From: Microbacterium sp. APC 3901
Lineage (GTDB): Bacteria > Actinomycetota > Actinomycetes > Actinomycetales > Microbacteriaceae
NCBI RefSeq assembly: GCF_030407765.1
Contig: NZ_JASDCU010000008.1
Location: 62,001 to 126,000, forward strand
Direction: 5' to 3'
DNA length: 64,000 nucleotides
The notes beneath the pieces were generated by a model. It searched no databases. It had not been told where the DNA came from and saw only the letters and a program-made list of their open reading frames with translations. The first letter of the stretch is position 1; each line of letters begins with the position of its first letter. A program made the translations under genes and the position numbers. Shown here one piece after another: positions 44,155-52,924 of this stretch.

Positions 44155-44691
44155 TCATGGCGCGTCGCAGCAGGGGAGCAGCACCGCTCGCGGCACCGGC
44201 CCGAAGAGCAGCATCGGGTTGATGTACGCACCGTCCAGCCGAACTCCCAGGTGCAGTGCGCCGAGACTCGCATGACCGCCAGCCGCGACCGTCCCGATCT
44301 CGTCGCCGGCTGAGACCGTGTCGCCGGGGGCGAGTGCGGAAGACGCCGGCTCGAAGGTCGACACATAGCCGCCGGGATGCGCGATCGTGATCAGCGGCCT
44401 GTCGACGACGACCCCGCGGAACGCGATCACCCCGTCGGCGGGCGCTCGGACGATCACCCCGTGCGCGCTCGCGAGGTCGATGCCTCGATGGCCGGCACCG
44501 AACGCGTGTGCCGGAGCGCGATAGGGCGATGCGACTGCGCGGGGCGCGTCGATCGGCCACCGCCAGAGTGGGGATGCCCCACCGGCTGAGGGTGGCGATG
44601 ACGACGCTCCTGCGCTCGTCTGGAGGGGAGGCGTGAGAGCTATGACGATCAGCAGGAGGACGGTGACCGTCGCGCGTATGCGGGTGCTCAT
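44155..44691 (-). CDS. degenerate M23 (LytM-type) exported protein
   Basis: A 178-residue secreted protein with an N-terminal signal helix (about 5-25), a linker and a LytM-like domain. The zinc ligands His68 and Asp72 (HRGID) and His147 (in LHLGV) are kept, but the catalytic positions look lost: the usual TYAHL is TFEPA (112-116) and the usual HLHFG is ALHLG (145-149). This matches the actinobacterial Rv2891-like type that sits beside rpsB, so it may bind rather than cut peptidoglycan. ATG start with AAGGAACATTGG ahead. It converges with xerC. Confidence 0.85.
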   Translation of the reverse strand: MSTRIRATVTVLLLIVIALTPPLQTSAGASSSPPSAGGASPLWRWPIDAPRAVASPYRAPAHAFGAGHRGIDLASAHGVIVRAPADGVIAFRGVVVDRPLITIAHPGGYVSTFEPASSALAPGDTVSAGDEIGTVAAGGHASLGALHLGVRLDGAYINPMLLFGPVPRAVLLPCCDAP

Positions 44692-44810
44692 GAGCCAATG
44701 TTCCTTGGCGTGTGCGAATGGCTCCGCGTTCGACCGACGCCTGCGCGGAGCGTGTGCAGAGTGCTCGAAGCGGGCGTGATGTGCAGGGTGAGTGGGGGCG
44801 GCGCATCCTG

Positions 44811-44816
44811 TATGCT
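44811..44816 (+). promoter_or_regulatory. -10 box of rpsB
   Basis: TATGCT with no clear -35 upstream. The transcript would begin near 44823, giving a leader of about 174 bases. Confidence 0.4.
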
Positions 44817-44823
44817 GGGGGAG

Positions 44824-44841
44824 CACCTCGATCTCGGGGTG
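44824..44841 (+). other. hairpin at the 5' end of the rpsB leader
   Basis: CACCTCG (44824-44830), loop ATCT, CGGGGTG (44835-44841): seven pairs including one G-T. It would sit at the very start of the transcript, as in rpsP. Confidence 0.35.
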
Positions 44842-44877
44842 ACTACGCGTGCCCATAGCGACTTCAGTCGTGGCATC

Positions 44878-44914
44878 CACTCCCACAGGTCCTGTTTCCA
44901 CTCAGGCGGGAGTG
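44878..44914 (+). ncRNA. structured rpsB leader, inverted repeat with nested hairpin
   Basis: CACTCCC (44878-44884) pairs with GGGAGTG (44908-44914); directly after the first arm comes the small hairpin ACAGG-T-CCTGT. S2 is known to repress rpsB-tsf translation in E. coli through a leader structure; whether this element does the same is inference. Confidence 0.35.
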
Positions 44915-44996
44915 CGCCGGGCACCAGGAAGTTCGATCATCCGATCGACTTGACAACCTCAACGGCGCAGACTCGCGCCAGAACAAGGAGACGACC

Positions 44997-45908
44997 ATGG
45001 CTGTGGTCACCATCCGCCAGCTGCTCGACAGCGGCGTGCACTTCGGACACCAGACGCGTCGGTGGAACCCGAAGGTCAAGCGCTTCATTCTCACCGAGCG
45101 CAGCGGCATCCACATCATCGACCTGCAGCAGTCGCTCGGGTACATCGACAAGGCCTACGACTTCGTCAAGGAGACCGTCGCGCACGGCGGCACGATCCTC
45201 TTCGTCGGCACCAAGAAGCAGGCGCAGGAGATCCTCGCCGAGCAGGCCACCCGCGTGGGCCAGCCCTACGTCAACCAGCGCTGGCTCGGTGGACTTCTCA
45301 CGAACTTCCAGACGATCGCGAAGCGTCTCGCCCGCATGAAGGAGCTCGAGGAGCTCGACTACGAGAACCCTTCCGCTTCGGGCTTCACGAAGAAGGAGCT
45401 CCTTCTCAAGAAGCGCGAGCTCGACAAGCTGCACAAGTCGCTCGGCGGTATCCGCAACCTCACCAAGACGCCGTCCGCCCTCTGGGTCGTCGACGCCAAG
45501 CGTGAGCACCTCGCCATCGACGAGGCGAAGAAGCTGGGCATCCCGGTGATCGGCATCCTCGACACCAACGCCGACCCCGACGACTTCCAGTACCCGATCC
45601 CCGGCAACGACGACGCGATCCGCTCGGTCTCGCTGCTCACCCGCATCATCGCGGATGCAGCGGCAGAGGGCCTTCAGCAGAAGCACAACCCTGAGACGGG
45701 CGACGCTGAGCCGCTCGCCGACTGGGAGAAGGAGCTTCTCGAGACCCCCGCCGACGCTCCGGCCGCTGACGCAGCCGTCGAGGCTCCGGCCGAGGACGCG
45801 ACCGCTGAGGCTCCCGCCGCTGACGCCGCCGCTGAGGCTCCGGCTGAGGCCGACGAGGCTCCCGCAGCAGAGGCCGCCGAGGCCCCCGCTGAGGCAGACG
45901 CCAAGTAA
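44997..45908 (+). CDS. rpsB: 30S ribosomal protein S2
   Basis: A 303-residue S2. The family part (1-235) starts [20 protein letters not shown] with [22 protein letters not shown] and [15 protein letters not shown] long acidic tail follows, made of repeated Ala-Pro-Glu blocks ([24 protein letters not shown]). Such tails are common in actinobacterial S2, but this one is about 65 residues. The ATG follows AAGGAG. It begins the rpsB-tsf operon. Confidence 0.97.
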   Translation: MAVVTIRQLLDSGVHFGHQTRRWNPKVKRFILTERSGIHIIDLQQSLGYIDKAYDFVKETVAHGGTILFVGTKKQAQEILAEQATRVGQPYVNQRWLGGLLTNFQTIAKRLARMKELEELDYENPSASGFTKKELLLKKRELDKLHKSLGGIRNLTKTPSALWVVDAKREHLAIDEAKKLGIPVIGILDTNADPDDFQYPIPGNDDAIRSVSLLTRIIADAAAEGLQQKHNPETGDAEPLADWEKELLETPADAPAADAAVEAPAEDATAEAPAADAAAEAPAEADEAPAAEAAEAPAEADAK

Positions 45909-45952
45909 TTCCGCGACCACCACACACATCACGAAGCAAGGAGCCACCACAC

Positions 45953-46780
45953 ATGGCCAACTTCACCATCGCCGATCTCAAGGCGCTCCGTGAGCAGCTC
46001 GGCACGGGAATGGTCGACACCAAGAAGGCGCTCGAGGAGGCTGACGGCAACGTCGAGAAGGCCACCGAGATCCTGCGTCTCAAGGGTGCCAAGGGCAACG
46101 CGAAGCGCGCTGACCGCTCGACCAGCGAGGGCCTCGTCGTCGCTCGCGAGCAGGACGGCGCAGTGACGCTGATCGAGCTCGCCTGCGAGACGGACTTCGT
46201 CGCGAAGAACGAGCGTTTCATCGCCCTGGCCGACAAGGTCGCCGACGCTGTCGCAGCAGTCAAGGCCGATTCGGTCGAGGCTGCTCTCGCCGCCCAGGCG
46301 GGCGACAAGAGCGTCGAGCAGGTCATCTCGGAAGAGGCCGCGATCATCGGCGAGAAGGTCGAGCTGCGTCGCGTGCGCACGGTCTCCGGCGACAAGGTCG
46401 AGGTCTACCTGCACCGCACAAGCAAGGATCTGCCTCCGCAGATCGGTGTCGTCGTCGCGTACTCGGGTGACGACGCCGAGACCGCTCGCAGCATCGCGCA
46501 GCACATCTCATTCGCCAACCCGTCGTACCTCTCCCGCGAGGACGTTCCGTCCGACGCCGTGGAGAAGGAGCGTCAGATCGTGACCGAGATCTCGCGCAAC
46601 GAGGGCAAGCCGGAGGCGGCGCTGCCCAAGATCGTCGAGGGCCGTGTCTCCGCGTTCATCAAGCAGGTCGCCCTGCTCGAGCAGGACTACGCGAAGGACA
46701 GCAAGCTCTCCGTCGCCCAGGTGGCGAAGGACGCCGGTATCACCGTGACGGACTTCGCGCGCTTCAAGGTCGGCGCGTAA
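45953..46780 (+). CDS. tsf: elongation factor Ts
   Basis: Exchanges GDP for GTP on EF-Tu. The 275-residue protein starts [20 protein letters not shown], with the [11 protein letters not shown] segment that contacts EF-Tu and the C-terminal coiled-coil and dimer parts. It follows rpsB by 44 bases behind AAGGAGCC. A strong terminator follows 7 bases after the stop, so the operon ends here. Confidence 0.97.
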   Translation: MANFTIADLKALREQLGTGMVDTKKALEEADGNVEKATEILRLKGAKGNAKRADRSTSEGLVVAREQDGAVTLIELACETDFVAKNERFIALADKVADAVAAVKADSVEAALAAQAGDKSVEQVISEEAAIIGEKVELRRVRTVSGDKVEVYLHRTSKDLPPQIGVVVAYSGDDAETARSIAQHISFANPSYLSREDVPSDAVEKERQIVTEISRNEGKPEAALPKIVEGRVSAFIKQVALLEQDYAKDSKLSVAQVAKDAGITVTDFARFKVGA

Positions 46781-46787
46781 CACCGTC

Positions 46788-46822
46788 GAAGGGGTTCGGA
46801 TCAACGCGATCCGAACCCCTTC
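46788..46822 (+). terminator. terminator hairpin after tsf
   Basis: GAAGGGGTTCGGATC (46788-46802), loop AACGC, and its exact complement (46808-46822): 15 bp, followed by TTCAT. Confidence 0.85.
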
Positions 46823-46871
46823 TTCATGCCCAGAAGGCACTATCTTGAATCGGGACGAGAGGATCACCCCC

Positions 46872-47588
46872 ATGACCGAACGCACAGGACGCCGTCGCGT
46901 CCTTCTGAAGCTCTCCGGCGAGGCGTTCGGCGCCGGCCAGCTCGGCGTCAACCCCGACATCGTCAGTCAGATCGCACGGGACATCGCCGCGGCGGTCGAC
47001 CGGGTCGAGGTCGCCATCGTCGTCGGCGGTGGCAACTTCTTCCGCGGAGCGGAGCTCAGCCAACGCGGGATGGATCGCGGGCGCGCCGACTACATGGGAA
47101 TGCTCGGCACAGTCATGAATGCTCTTGCTCTGCAGGATTTTCTCGAGCAGGCGGGTGCGCCCACACGTGTGCAGTCGGCCATCTCGATGACCCAGGTCGC
47201 CGAGCCGTACATTCCGCTGCGCGCTGAGAGGCACATGGAGAAGGGGCGCGTCGTCATCTTCGGCGCCGGAGCTGGCCTGCCGTACTTCTCCACCGACACG
47301 GTCGCCGCACAGCGCGCCCTCGAGATCGGCGCGCAGGAAGTCCTCGTCGCCAAGAACGGCGTCGACGCGATCTACACCGCGGATCCGAACAAGCACGCCG
47401 ACGCCGAGCGCATCGAGCGCGTCACGTATCGCGACGCCCTTCAGCGCGGGCTCAAGGTGGTCGATTCGACGGCATTCAGTCTCTGCATGGACAACAACAT
47501 GGACATGCGCGTGTTCGGCATGGAACCCGCCGGCAACGTCACGCGCGCGCTTCTGGGAGAGCCGATCGGCACTCTCGTCACCGCCTGA
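46872..47588 (+). CDS. pyrH: UMP kinase
   Basis: Converts UMP to UDP in pyrimidine nucleotide synthesis; hexameric amino-acid-kinase family. The 238-residue protein has [23 protein letters not shown], and [15 protein letters not shown]. The ATG at 46872 has GAGAGGA 9 bases ahead; the frame reaches a TTG at 46845 that is a weaker start. TATCTT at 46840-46845 is a possible -10 box. frr follows. Confidence 0.96.
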   Translation: MTERTGRRRVLLKLSGEAFGAGQLGVNPDIVSQIARDIAAAVDRVEVAIVVGGGNFFRGAELSQRGMDRGRADYMGMLGTVMNALALQDFLEQAGAPTRVQSAISMTQVAEPYIPLRAERHMEKGRVVIFGAGAGLPYFSTDTVAAQRALEIGAQEVLVAKNGVDAIYTADPNKHADAERIERVTYRDALQRGLKVVDSTAFSLCMDNNMDMRVFGMEPAGNVTRALLGEPIGTLVTA

Positions 47589-47607
47589 GCGCCTGGCGGT
47601 GCTCACG

Positions 47608-47625
47608 GGCGACGCCCGATAGAAT
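47608..47625 (+). promoter_or_regulatory. candidate -10 of frr next to a small hairpin
   Basis: GGGCG-A-CGCCC (47608-47618) followed at once by TAGAAT (47620-47625), 29 bases before the frr GTG. TAGAAT is a good -10; the hairpin overlaps its spacer. Confidence 0.4.
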
Positions 47626-47654
47626 TTCAGAACACCCCGACGATAGGAGTCACC

Positions 47655-48209
47655 GTGATCGCGGATGTCCTCGCTGAAACCACCTCCCGTATGGCACGAG
47701 CGGTCGAGGCCGCCAAGGAGGACTTCTCCACGGTGCGCACCGGTCGCGCCAACCCTCAGCTGTTCCAGAAGGTGCTCGTCGACTACTACGGCACGCCCAC
47801 TCCGCTCGCTCAGCTCGCTTCGCTGGCGAACCAGGAGGCGCGCACGCTCATCATCACGCCCTACGACAAGACGGCGCTGAAGGGTATCGAGCAGGCGATT
47901 CGTGACATGCCGAACCTCGGCGCCAATCCCACGAACGACGGCAACCTCGTTCGCGTGACCATGCCGGAGCTCACGGCTGAGCGTCGCAAGGAGTACGTCA
48001 AGCTCGTCAAGACCAAGGCCGAAGACGCCAAGGTGCATGTGCGCGGGATCCGTCGCAAGGCGAAGGACGAACTCGACGGTCTCAAGAGCGAGCTCGGCGA
48101 AGACGAGATCGCCCGTGCAGAGAAGGAACTCGACGCCCTCACGCGCCAGCACGTCGACCTCATCGACGACGCGCTCAAGCGCAAAGAGGCTGAACTCCTC
48201 GAGGTATAG
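47655..48209 (+). CDS. frr: ribosome recycling factor
   Basis: Splits post-termination ribosomes together with EF-G. The 184-residue protein has the family motifs [11 protein letters not shown] (as TVRTGRANP), [30 protein letters not shown], and KKAEDAK-type helix, here [22 protein letters not shown] start with ATAGGAGTCACC ahead. The stop is 5 bases before cdsA. Identification is firm. Confidence 0.97.
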   Translation: MIADVLAETTSRMARAVEAAKEDFSTVRTGRANPQLFQKVLVDYYGTPTPLAQLASLANQEARTLIITPYDKTALKGIEQAIRDMPNLGANPTNDGNLVRVTMPELTAERRKEYVKLVKTKAEDAKVHVRGIRRKAKDELDGLKSELGEDEIARAEKELDALTRQHVDLIDDALKRKEAELLEV

Positions 48210-48214
48210 GCGGC

Positions 48215-49354
48215 ATGTCCGACGAACCCACGGATGACGGCGCCGACAAGCCGCGGACGCGCCGAGCGGCGCGCGACTCGTCGACCTCGACCGGCGCCAT
48301 CCCGCTGGATGAAAGTGCCTTCGCTGCGTTCGATGCGACGAGTGTCCCGCCACGACCTCCCCTCCCTGCCGACGAACAGGCGATGCCGGGGTCCCCTCTG
48401 GACACGGCGGACCACAGTGCGATCAGAGAGCAGTGGCGGGCGAAGCGTGACGAGTTCGGCACGCATGTCACGCATGCTCGTGGGCAACTCGACCAGGCGA
48501 ACGAGCGCATCAAGGAACGCACGGGGCGCGATCTGATCCTCGCGACCCTGATCGGGCTCGCGTTCGGCGCAGTGCTGCTCGCGTCGCTGTTGTTCATCAA
48601 GGTCCTCTTCGTGCCGTTCGCTCTCGCCGCCGCGTTGCTCGGCGTCTACGAGCTCTCGTTGGCGTTGCGCGCATCGGGTCGACGGATCGACGTGATCCCG
48701 CAGTTCATCGCCGCGACACTGCTGGGGCTGTCCGCCTTCTTCCTCGACCTGTGGTTCGTCTGGGTCATGCTGTTCTTCGCCGTCGCATTCGTGATCGTCT
48801 GGCGACTGGTCGCGCAGATGGTCGCCAAGGACGGCAGGACCTACGGTGATGTGCTCACCGACGCCGTCATCGGCGGATTCGTCCAGATATACGTGCCGTT
48901 CCTCGCGGCAGTCGCACTGATCCTGCTCAAGCAGGAGGGCGGCCAGTGGTGGGTGTTGAGCTTCATCGCGATCGCTGTCGTGGCCGACACCGGTGCGTAT
49001 GCCGCCGGGCTGGCATTCGGTCGGCACCCCATGGCGCCGAAGATCAGCCCCAAGAAGACCTGGGAGGGATTCGGCGGAGCCGTGGTGGGGTCGATCACGG
49101 CCGGCGTGCTCCTCGCGATCTTCCTGCTTGAGCTGCCGTGGTGGACCGGTGTCATCTTCGGCATCGCGATCCTCCTGTCAGCGACCCTGGGGGATCTCGG
49201 TGAGTCCATGCTCAAGCGTGACCTCGGGATCAAGGACATGAGCTCCTGGCTCCCAGGGCACGGCGGGCTCCTCGACCGACTCGACAGCATCCTGCCGTCG
49301 ACGGTGCCCGCACTGTGTCTGTATTTCCTCTTCTCCTCCTGGGTGGTGCTGTGA
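48215..49354 (+). CDS. cdsA: phosphatidate cytidylyltransferase
   Basis: Makes CDP-diacylglycerol, the precursor of phospholipids, in the inner membrane. The 379-residue protein has an unusually long soluble N terminus (about 105 residues, charged and low in complexity), then about eight membrane helices with the family signature SPKKTWEGFGGAVVGSI near residue 276 and the C-terminal DLGESMLKRDLGIKDMSSWLPGHGGLLDRLDS, given here in part. It ends with an overlap into the next gene. Confidence 0.94.
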   Translation: MSDEPTDDGADKPRTRRAARDSSTSTGAIPLDESAFAAFDATSVPPRPPLPADEQAMPGSPLDTADHSAIREQWRAKRDEFGTHVTHARGQLDQANERIKERTGRDLILATLIGLAFGAVLLASLLFIKVLFVPFALAAALLGVYELSLALRASGRRIDVIPQFIAATLLGLSAFFLDLWFVWVMLFFAVAFVIVWRLVAQMVAKDGRTYGDVLTDAVIGGFVQIYVPFLAAVALILLKQEGGQWWVLSFIAIAVVADTGAYAAGLAFGRHPMAPKISPKKTWEGFGGAVVGSITAGVLLAIFLLELPWWTGVIFGIAILLSATLGDLGESMLKRDLGIKDMSSWLPGHGGLLDRLDSILPSTVPALCLYFLFSSWVVL

Positions 49355-49941
49355 TGGTCTCAGACGACGTAAAGACAGCGGATGCCGCGGCGCACCAGGT
49401 GGCGCCCGCTTTCTCGTTGACCACGGGGAGAGTGCGCGGCTATCATCGCGCAGCGGTCGACACCTTCCTCGCTGCCGCCAGGGCTGCGTTCGAAGGAGAC
49501 GCTGACGACCTCACCGCTGCAGACGTCCGTGTGGCGTCTTTCCCGCTCGTCAAGAACGGCTATGTCGTGGCTGAGGTCGACGCAGCGCTCGGGCGAGTAG
49601 AGGATGCGCTGGCGGCCAGGGCCCGCGACCGAGCAGTCCGTTCCCAGGGAGCGGGGGCGTGGGTCGAGCAGGCCCGTGATGAGGCACAGGTGATCCTCGA
49701 CCACCTCGCGCGTCCGAAAAGACAGCGTTTCGCACGCACGGGTGTCCTCACCTTCGGCTACCGCATCGATGAGGTCGATCATGTGGGCACCCGCATCGCG
49801 CGCTATCTGCGTGACGGCGAGCCGCTGACGGCCGAGCAGCTGCGCTCCGCGGCGTTCCGCATGCAACGCGGTGGGTATCGCGAAGAGCAGGTCGACGCGT
49901 TGATCGATGCGACGGTCGACGTGATCCTGGCTGTTCGCTGA
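49354..49941 (+). CDS. DivIVA-domain protein of unknown role
   Basis: A 195-residue soluble protein with three DivI1A-like units (FSLTTGRVRGYHRAAVDTFL; FPLVKNGYVVAEVDAALGRV; FGYRIDEVDHVGTRIARYL), each with the aromatic-glycine-Tyr-x-x-x-x-VD pattern of DivIVA. The long coiled coil of real DivIVA/Wag31 is absent. The first base of ATG is the last base of the cdsA stop (TGATG), so it is translated with a membrane-lipid gene; a GTG at 49351 is the alternative start. A link to polar membrane growth is inference. Confidence 0.75.
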   Translation: MVSDDVKTADAAAHQVAPAFSLTTGRVRGYHRAAVDTFLAAARAAFEGDADDLTAADVRVASFPLVKNGYVVAEVDAALGRVEDALAARARDRAVRSQGAGAWVEQARDEAQVILDHLARPKRQRFARTGVLTFGYRIDEVDHVGTRIARYLRDGEPLTAEQLRSAAFRMQRGGYREEQVDALIDATVDVILAVR

Positions 49942-49989
49942 GCGTTCCGATGGCCGACTCGCGCCTCACCGGGTAGACTGCCACTCATC

Positions 49990-50673
49990 GTGAACTCCCG
50001 AAACGACATGACACCTCATCGAAACGCCGTCACGCCTCTGCCCGCATCGGCGGTGCGCCCGGTGCGCAACGGCGGTCGCCGACGGGGCGTCGCGGGATTC
50101 TTCAGCGGCCTCGCGGTCGTCGGCTTCGCTGCGGCCATGGTGGCGCCGACCGGTGTCGCACTCGCGCAGCAGCCTGAAGCGGACGGCCCGGAGTCGGCGT
50201 ACTCCGCGGCGCTCAGCGAGACGCAGAACCTGACTGTCACGGCGGAGGGCGCTGCGATCGCACCCGTGCAGCGTGGCACTTTCTCGGTCTACGTGACCCC
50301 CAAGCCGACGCCGACACCGACACCGACGACTGCCTCTTCCGGCTCCTCAGGATCGTCGAACCCCGGTCCCAGCGGTCCTCTCTTCTACACCGGCGGGGGA
50401 GCCCCTGCTGAGTGGATGGCTGCAGCGGGCATCCCGGAGTCCGACTGGGGCTACGTCGACTACATCGTCTCTCGCGAGAGCGGGTGGAACCCGAACGCGA
50501 CCAACAAGTCCTCCGGCGCGTGCGGCCTCGTTCAGGCATTGCCCTGCAGCAAGGTTCCCGGCAACGGCTACGATCCGGTCGACAACCTGCGCTGGGCGTC
50601 GGGATACGCCACGGGACGATACGGCAGCTGGGCCGGCGCTCACGCCTTCTGGACGAACAACCACTGGTGGTGA
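49990..50673 (+). CDS. exported SLT-like (transglycosylase-domain) protein
   Basis: A 227-residue protein with a basic N terminus, a signal helix (about 35-55), a proline/threonine-rich linker ([10 protein letters not shown]) and a C-terminal domain resembling lytic transglycosylases (VDYIVSRESGWNPNATNKSS, with Glu as the expected catalytic residue, then GLVQALP). The C-terminal end is NNHWW. It most resembles the short SLT proteins of actinobacteria, which cut peptidoglycan. GTG start; TAGACT is 10 bases upstream. Confidence 0.8.
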   Translation: MNSRNDMTPHRNAVTPLPASAVRPVRNGGRRRGVAGFFSGLAVVGFAAAMVAPTGVALAQQPEADGPESAYSAALSETQNLTVTAEGAAIAPVQRGTFSVYVTPKPTPTPTPTTASSGSSGSSNPGPSGPLFYTGGGAPAEWMAAAGIPESDWGYVDYIVSRESGWNPNATNKSSGACGLVQALPCSKVPGNGYDPVDNLRWASGYATGRYGSWAGAHAFWTNNHWW

Positions 50674-50682
50674 GCCGGCGTC

Positions 50683-50970
50683 ATGGCCCGCTCTCGCAGA
50701 CGCCGTCCGGCGCGCCCTGACGCCGACGACTCGCTGGATCGTCTCCTGGCGTCGTGGAAGCGCACCGAGGTGCGTCGCGGCTCGGAGTGGACGGTGCAGC
50801 CGGTGTCTGCGGCACAGGCGCTCAAGGAGTACATCTGCCCTGGATGCGGGCGCAGTGTCGTACCGGGAGCTGCGCACCTCGTGGTCTGGCGCGCGGACGG
50901 TGTTCTCGGAGATGCCGCGGATCTCGCCGCCCGGCGGCACTGGCACACACACTGTTGGAGGATTGCATGA
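50683..50970 (+). CDS. small protein with possible zinc site
   Basis: A 95-residue protein of unknown function. The N terminus is arginine rich (ARSRRRRPARP); the C-terminal half contains YICPGCGRSV and HWHTHCW, which together give a CxxC and a HxHC site fit for zinc. Similar proteins are family-restricted. It follows the SLT gene by 9 bases and overlaps the alpha/beta hydrolase start (ATGA), so the three may be one operon. Confidence 0.6.
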   Translation: MARSRRRRPARPDADDSLDRLLASWKRTEVRRGSEWTVQPVSAAQALKEYICPGCGRSVVPGAAHLVVWRADGVLGDAADLAARRHWHTHCWRIA

Positions 50971-51686
50971 GCATGGAGATCCGCGGGCCGATCGAGCTGC
51001 CGGCGCGGCGCGAGGACATCGTGCTGGAAACGGCCGACGAACTGGCGCTGGTCGGCGAGCTGGCGATGCCCGAGTCTTCCGCGCCGGTGGCCACTCTTGT
51101 GACGCTGCATCCGCTTCCGACGGCCGGCGGGTTCATGGACTCGCACATCATCCGCAAGGCCGCCGCGCGGCTGCCTGCCTTGGCCGACCTCGCAGTGCTG
51201 CGATTCAACACCAGAGGCACCACCTCTCCGCGCGGAACCAGTGACGGGGCCTTCGACGGAGGAGCCGCAGAGCAGTTCGACGTCGCAGCGGCGATGGAGT
51301 TCGTTCGCGAGCGAGGTCTTCCGCGCCCATGGCTCGTCGGCTGGTCCTTCGGCACCGAGCTCGCCCTCAAGTACGGGCGGGAGCACGACGTAGAGGGCAT
51401 CATCCTCCTTTCTCCACCGCTCCACCGTGCGACGGATGCCGAGGTCGCGGCGTGGGCCGACTCTGACGTCGAGGTGGTCGTGCTCGTCCCCGAGCTCGAT
51501 GACTACCTTCGCCCCGCCGAAGCCCGCGAACGCTTCGCCGCGATCTCTCACGCGAAGCTGATCGCCGTCGAGGGTGGCAAGCATCTGTGGGTGGGGGAGA
51601 GCCAGACGCGTCGTGTCCTCACTGAGATCGTCGCTGCAGTGAATCCGTCGGCTCTCCCTCTGCCGACGGAATGGCCCGTCGTCTAG
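50967..51686 (+). CDS. alpha/beta hydrolase
   Basis: A 239-residue alpha/beta-hydrolase-fold protein. The nucleophile elbow GWSFGTE gives the catalytic Ser; ELDDYLRP carries the likely Asp and GGKHLWVG the His. LRFNTRGTTSP and the size resemble the 'dienelactone-like' or YheT-type cytosolic hydrolases. The ATG follows GGAGG by 7 bases and overlaps the previous gene's stop. It overlaps the convergent AI-2E gene by 4 bases. Substrate unknown. Confidence 0.85.
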   Translation: MSMEIRGPIELPARREDIVLETADELALVGELAMPESSAPVATLVTLHPLPTAGGFMDSHIIRKAAARLPALADLAVLRFNTRGTTSPRGTSDGAFDGGAAEQFDVAAAMEFVRERGLPRPWLVGWSFGTELALKYGREHDVEGIILLSPPLHRATDAEVAAWADSDVEVVVLVPELDDYLRPAEARERFAAISHAKLIAVEGGKHLWVGESQTRRVLTEIVAAVNPSALPLPTEWPVV

Positions 51687-52744
51687 AGCTCGTTCATCCG
51701 GGGGATCAGCACCTGTCGGTAGAGGATCAGGATGCTCGCCGCCACGGGGATCGCGATCAGCGCACCGAGCAGGCCCAGCAGGCTGCCTCCTGCCAGGGCA
51801 GCGACGACGACCACTGCGCCCGGCACCGATACGGCGCGACTCATGATCCTCGGGGAGATGACGTACGCCTCGATCTGCATGTAGATGAGGTAGTAGATCG
51901 CTGCGGCGATCGCTGTAGCCGGCGAGCCGAGTCCGGGGATCAGACACACGAGGACGATGATCGTCGACCCCGTGAGAGTGCCGACGAGCGGGATCAACGA
52001 GAAGAAGAAGGCGACGACGGCGAGGACCGCAGGGAACGGCGCATCAATGATCGTGAGGAAGATCATGCTCAGGACGCCGTTGATGACTCCCTGGGTCACC
52101 TGCCCCATGACGTAGTAGCCGACCGAATCGGTGATCTGCTCTGCGAGGTCGATGAAGCGCTCACGCTTCGACGCGGGGGCCAGCTGGTAGACGGCACGCT
52201 TGAGCGACGGCGTCGAGGCCGTGAGGTAGATCGTCAGGATCAGGATGATGAACGCACCGAACAGTCCGCTCACGATGGCGCCGCCGGCCGCGAGCACGCT
52301 CTGGCCGATCGATCCGCCGATCTGGGCGAGGTTCGTCTCGAGCCAGTCGGTGACGTAGGCGAAGACGTCATCGACCCTGAGATTGGGGAACGTGTCGACC
52401 ATCCACTGGCGCAGATCGGCGAGGAACGTGCCCCGCTGCACGATGGCAGTGATCTCGGCGATGAGCTGCGAGATCTGGTTGACGAGCACCGGGATGACGA
52501 TCAGGATGATCCCGGCGAAGATCCCGAGAACCGCAAGGATCGTGATGAGTACGGCCAGCCAGCGGGGGAGCCGCCGGCGTTCGAGGAAAGAGACGAGCGG
52601 GTCGAGACCCAGACTGAGGAAGAGCGCCGTTCCCACATAGAGCAGTACCGTCGAGAGGCTCTCCACGCTGCCGATGAGCAGGATGCCCAACCCCACGCCG
52701 AGCGTCGCCACGAGAGCGGTACGGAACGGGTTGTGGATCTTCAT
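51683..52744 (-). CDS. AI-2E family transporter
   Basis: A 353-residue membrane protein of the AI-2E/UPF0118 family with about eight helices, including the long helices and VGTLTGSTIIVLVCLIPGLG region, and the C-terminal LLGALIAIPVAASILILYRQ. Members export autoinducer-2 or exchange cations; the substrate here is not deducible. The start MKIHNPFRTALVATLG has GAGGAG 5 bases ahead. The frame continues upstream without a better start. Confidence 0.9.
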   Translation of the reverse strand: MKIHNPFRTALVATLGVGLGILLIGSVESLSTVLLYVGTALFLSLGLDPLVSFLERRRLPRWLAVLITILAVLGIFAGIILIVIPVLVNQISQLIAEITAIVQRGTFLADLRQWMVDTFPNLRVDDVFAYVTDWLETNLAQIGGSIGQSVLAAGGAIVSGLFGAFIILILTIYLTASTPSLKRAVYQLAPASKRERFIDLAEQITDSVGYYVMGQVTQGVINGVLSMIFLTIIDAPFPAVLAVVAFFFSLIPLVGTLTGSTIIVLVCLIPGLGSPATAIAAAIYYLIYMQIEAYVISPRIMSRAVSVPGAVVVVAALAGGSLLGLLGALIAIPVAASILILYRQVLIPRMNEL

Positions 52745-52924
52745 CGCTGCTCCTCGGAATGCCGGACTCTGCAAGCGTATCCACCGCACCGCAACTGGCC
52801 GCGACGACGTGCCGCACGCGCCGCGGCCGTACCCCTCGTGGGCAACACACAGCTGATTTCGCTAGTCTGAAATGTCGAGTGTTGCGACTCGGACGTGGGT
52901 CCGGGCCGTGTGAGGAGACTATTC

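Larger units (their letters stand above)
44692..44996 (+). other. rpsB leader region, no gene
   Basis: 305 bases between the divergent M23 gene and rpsB. It holds the rpsB -10 box, a hairpin at the expected 5' end, an inverted repeat with a nested hairpin (44878-44914), and the rpsB ribosome binding site (AAGGAG). No convincing open frame was found. Confidence 0.6.
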
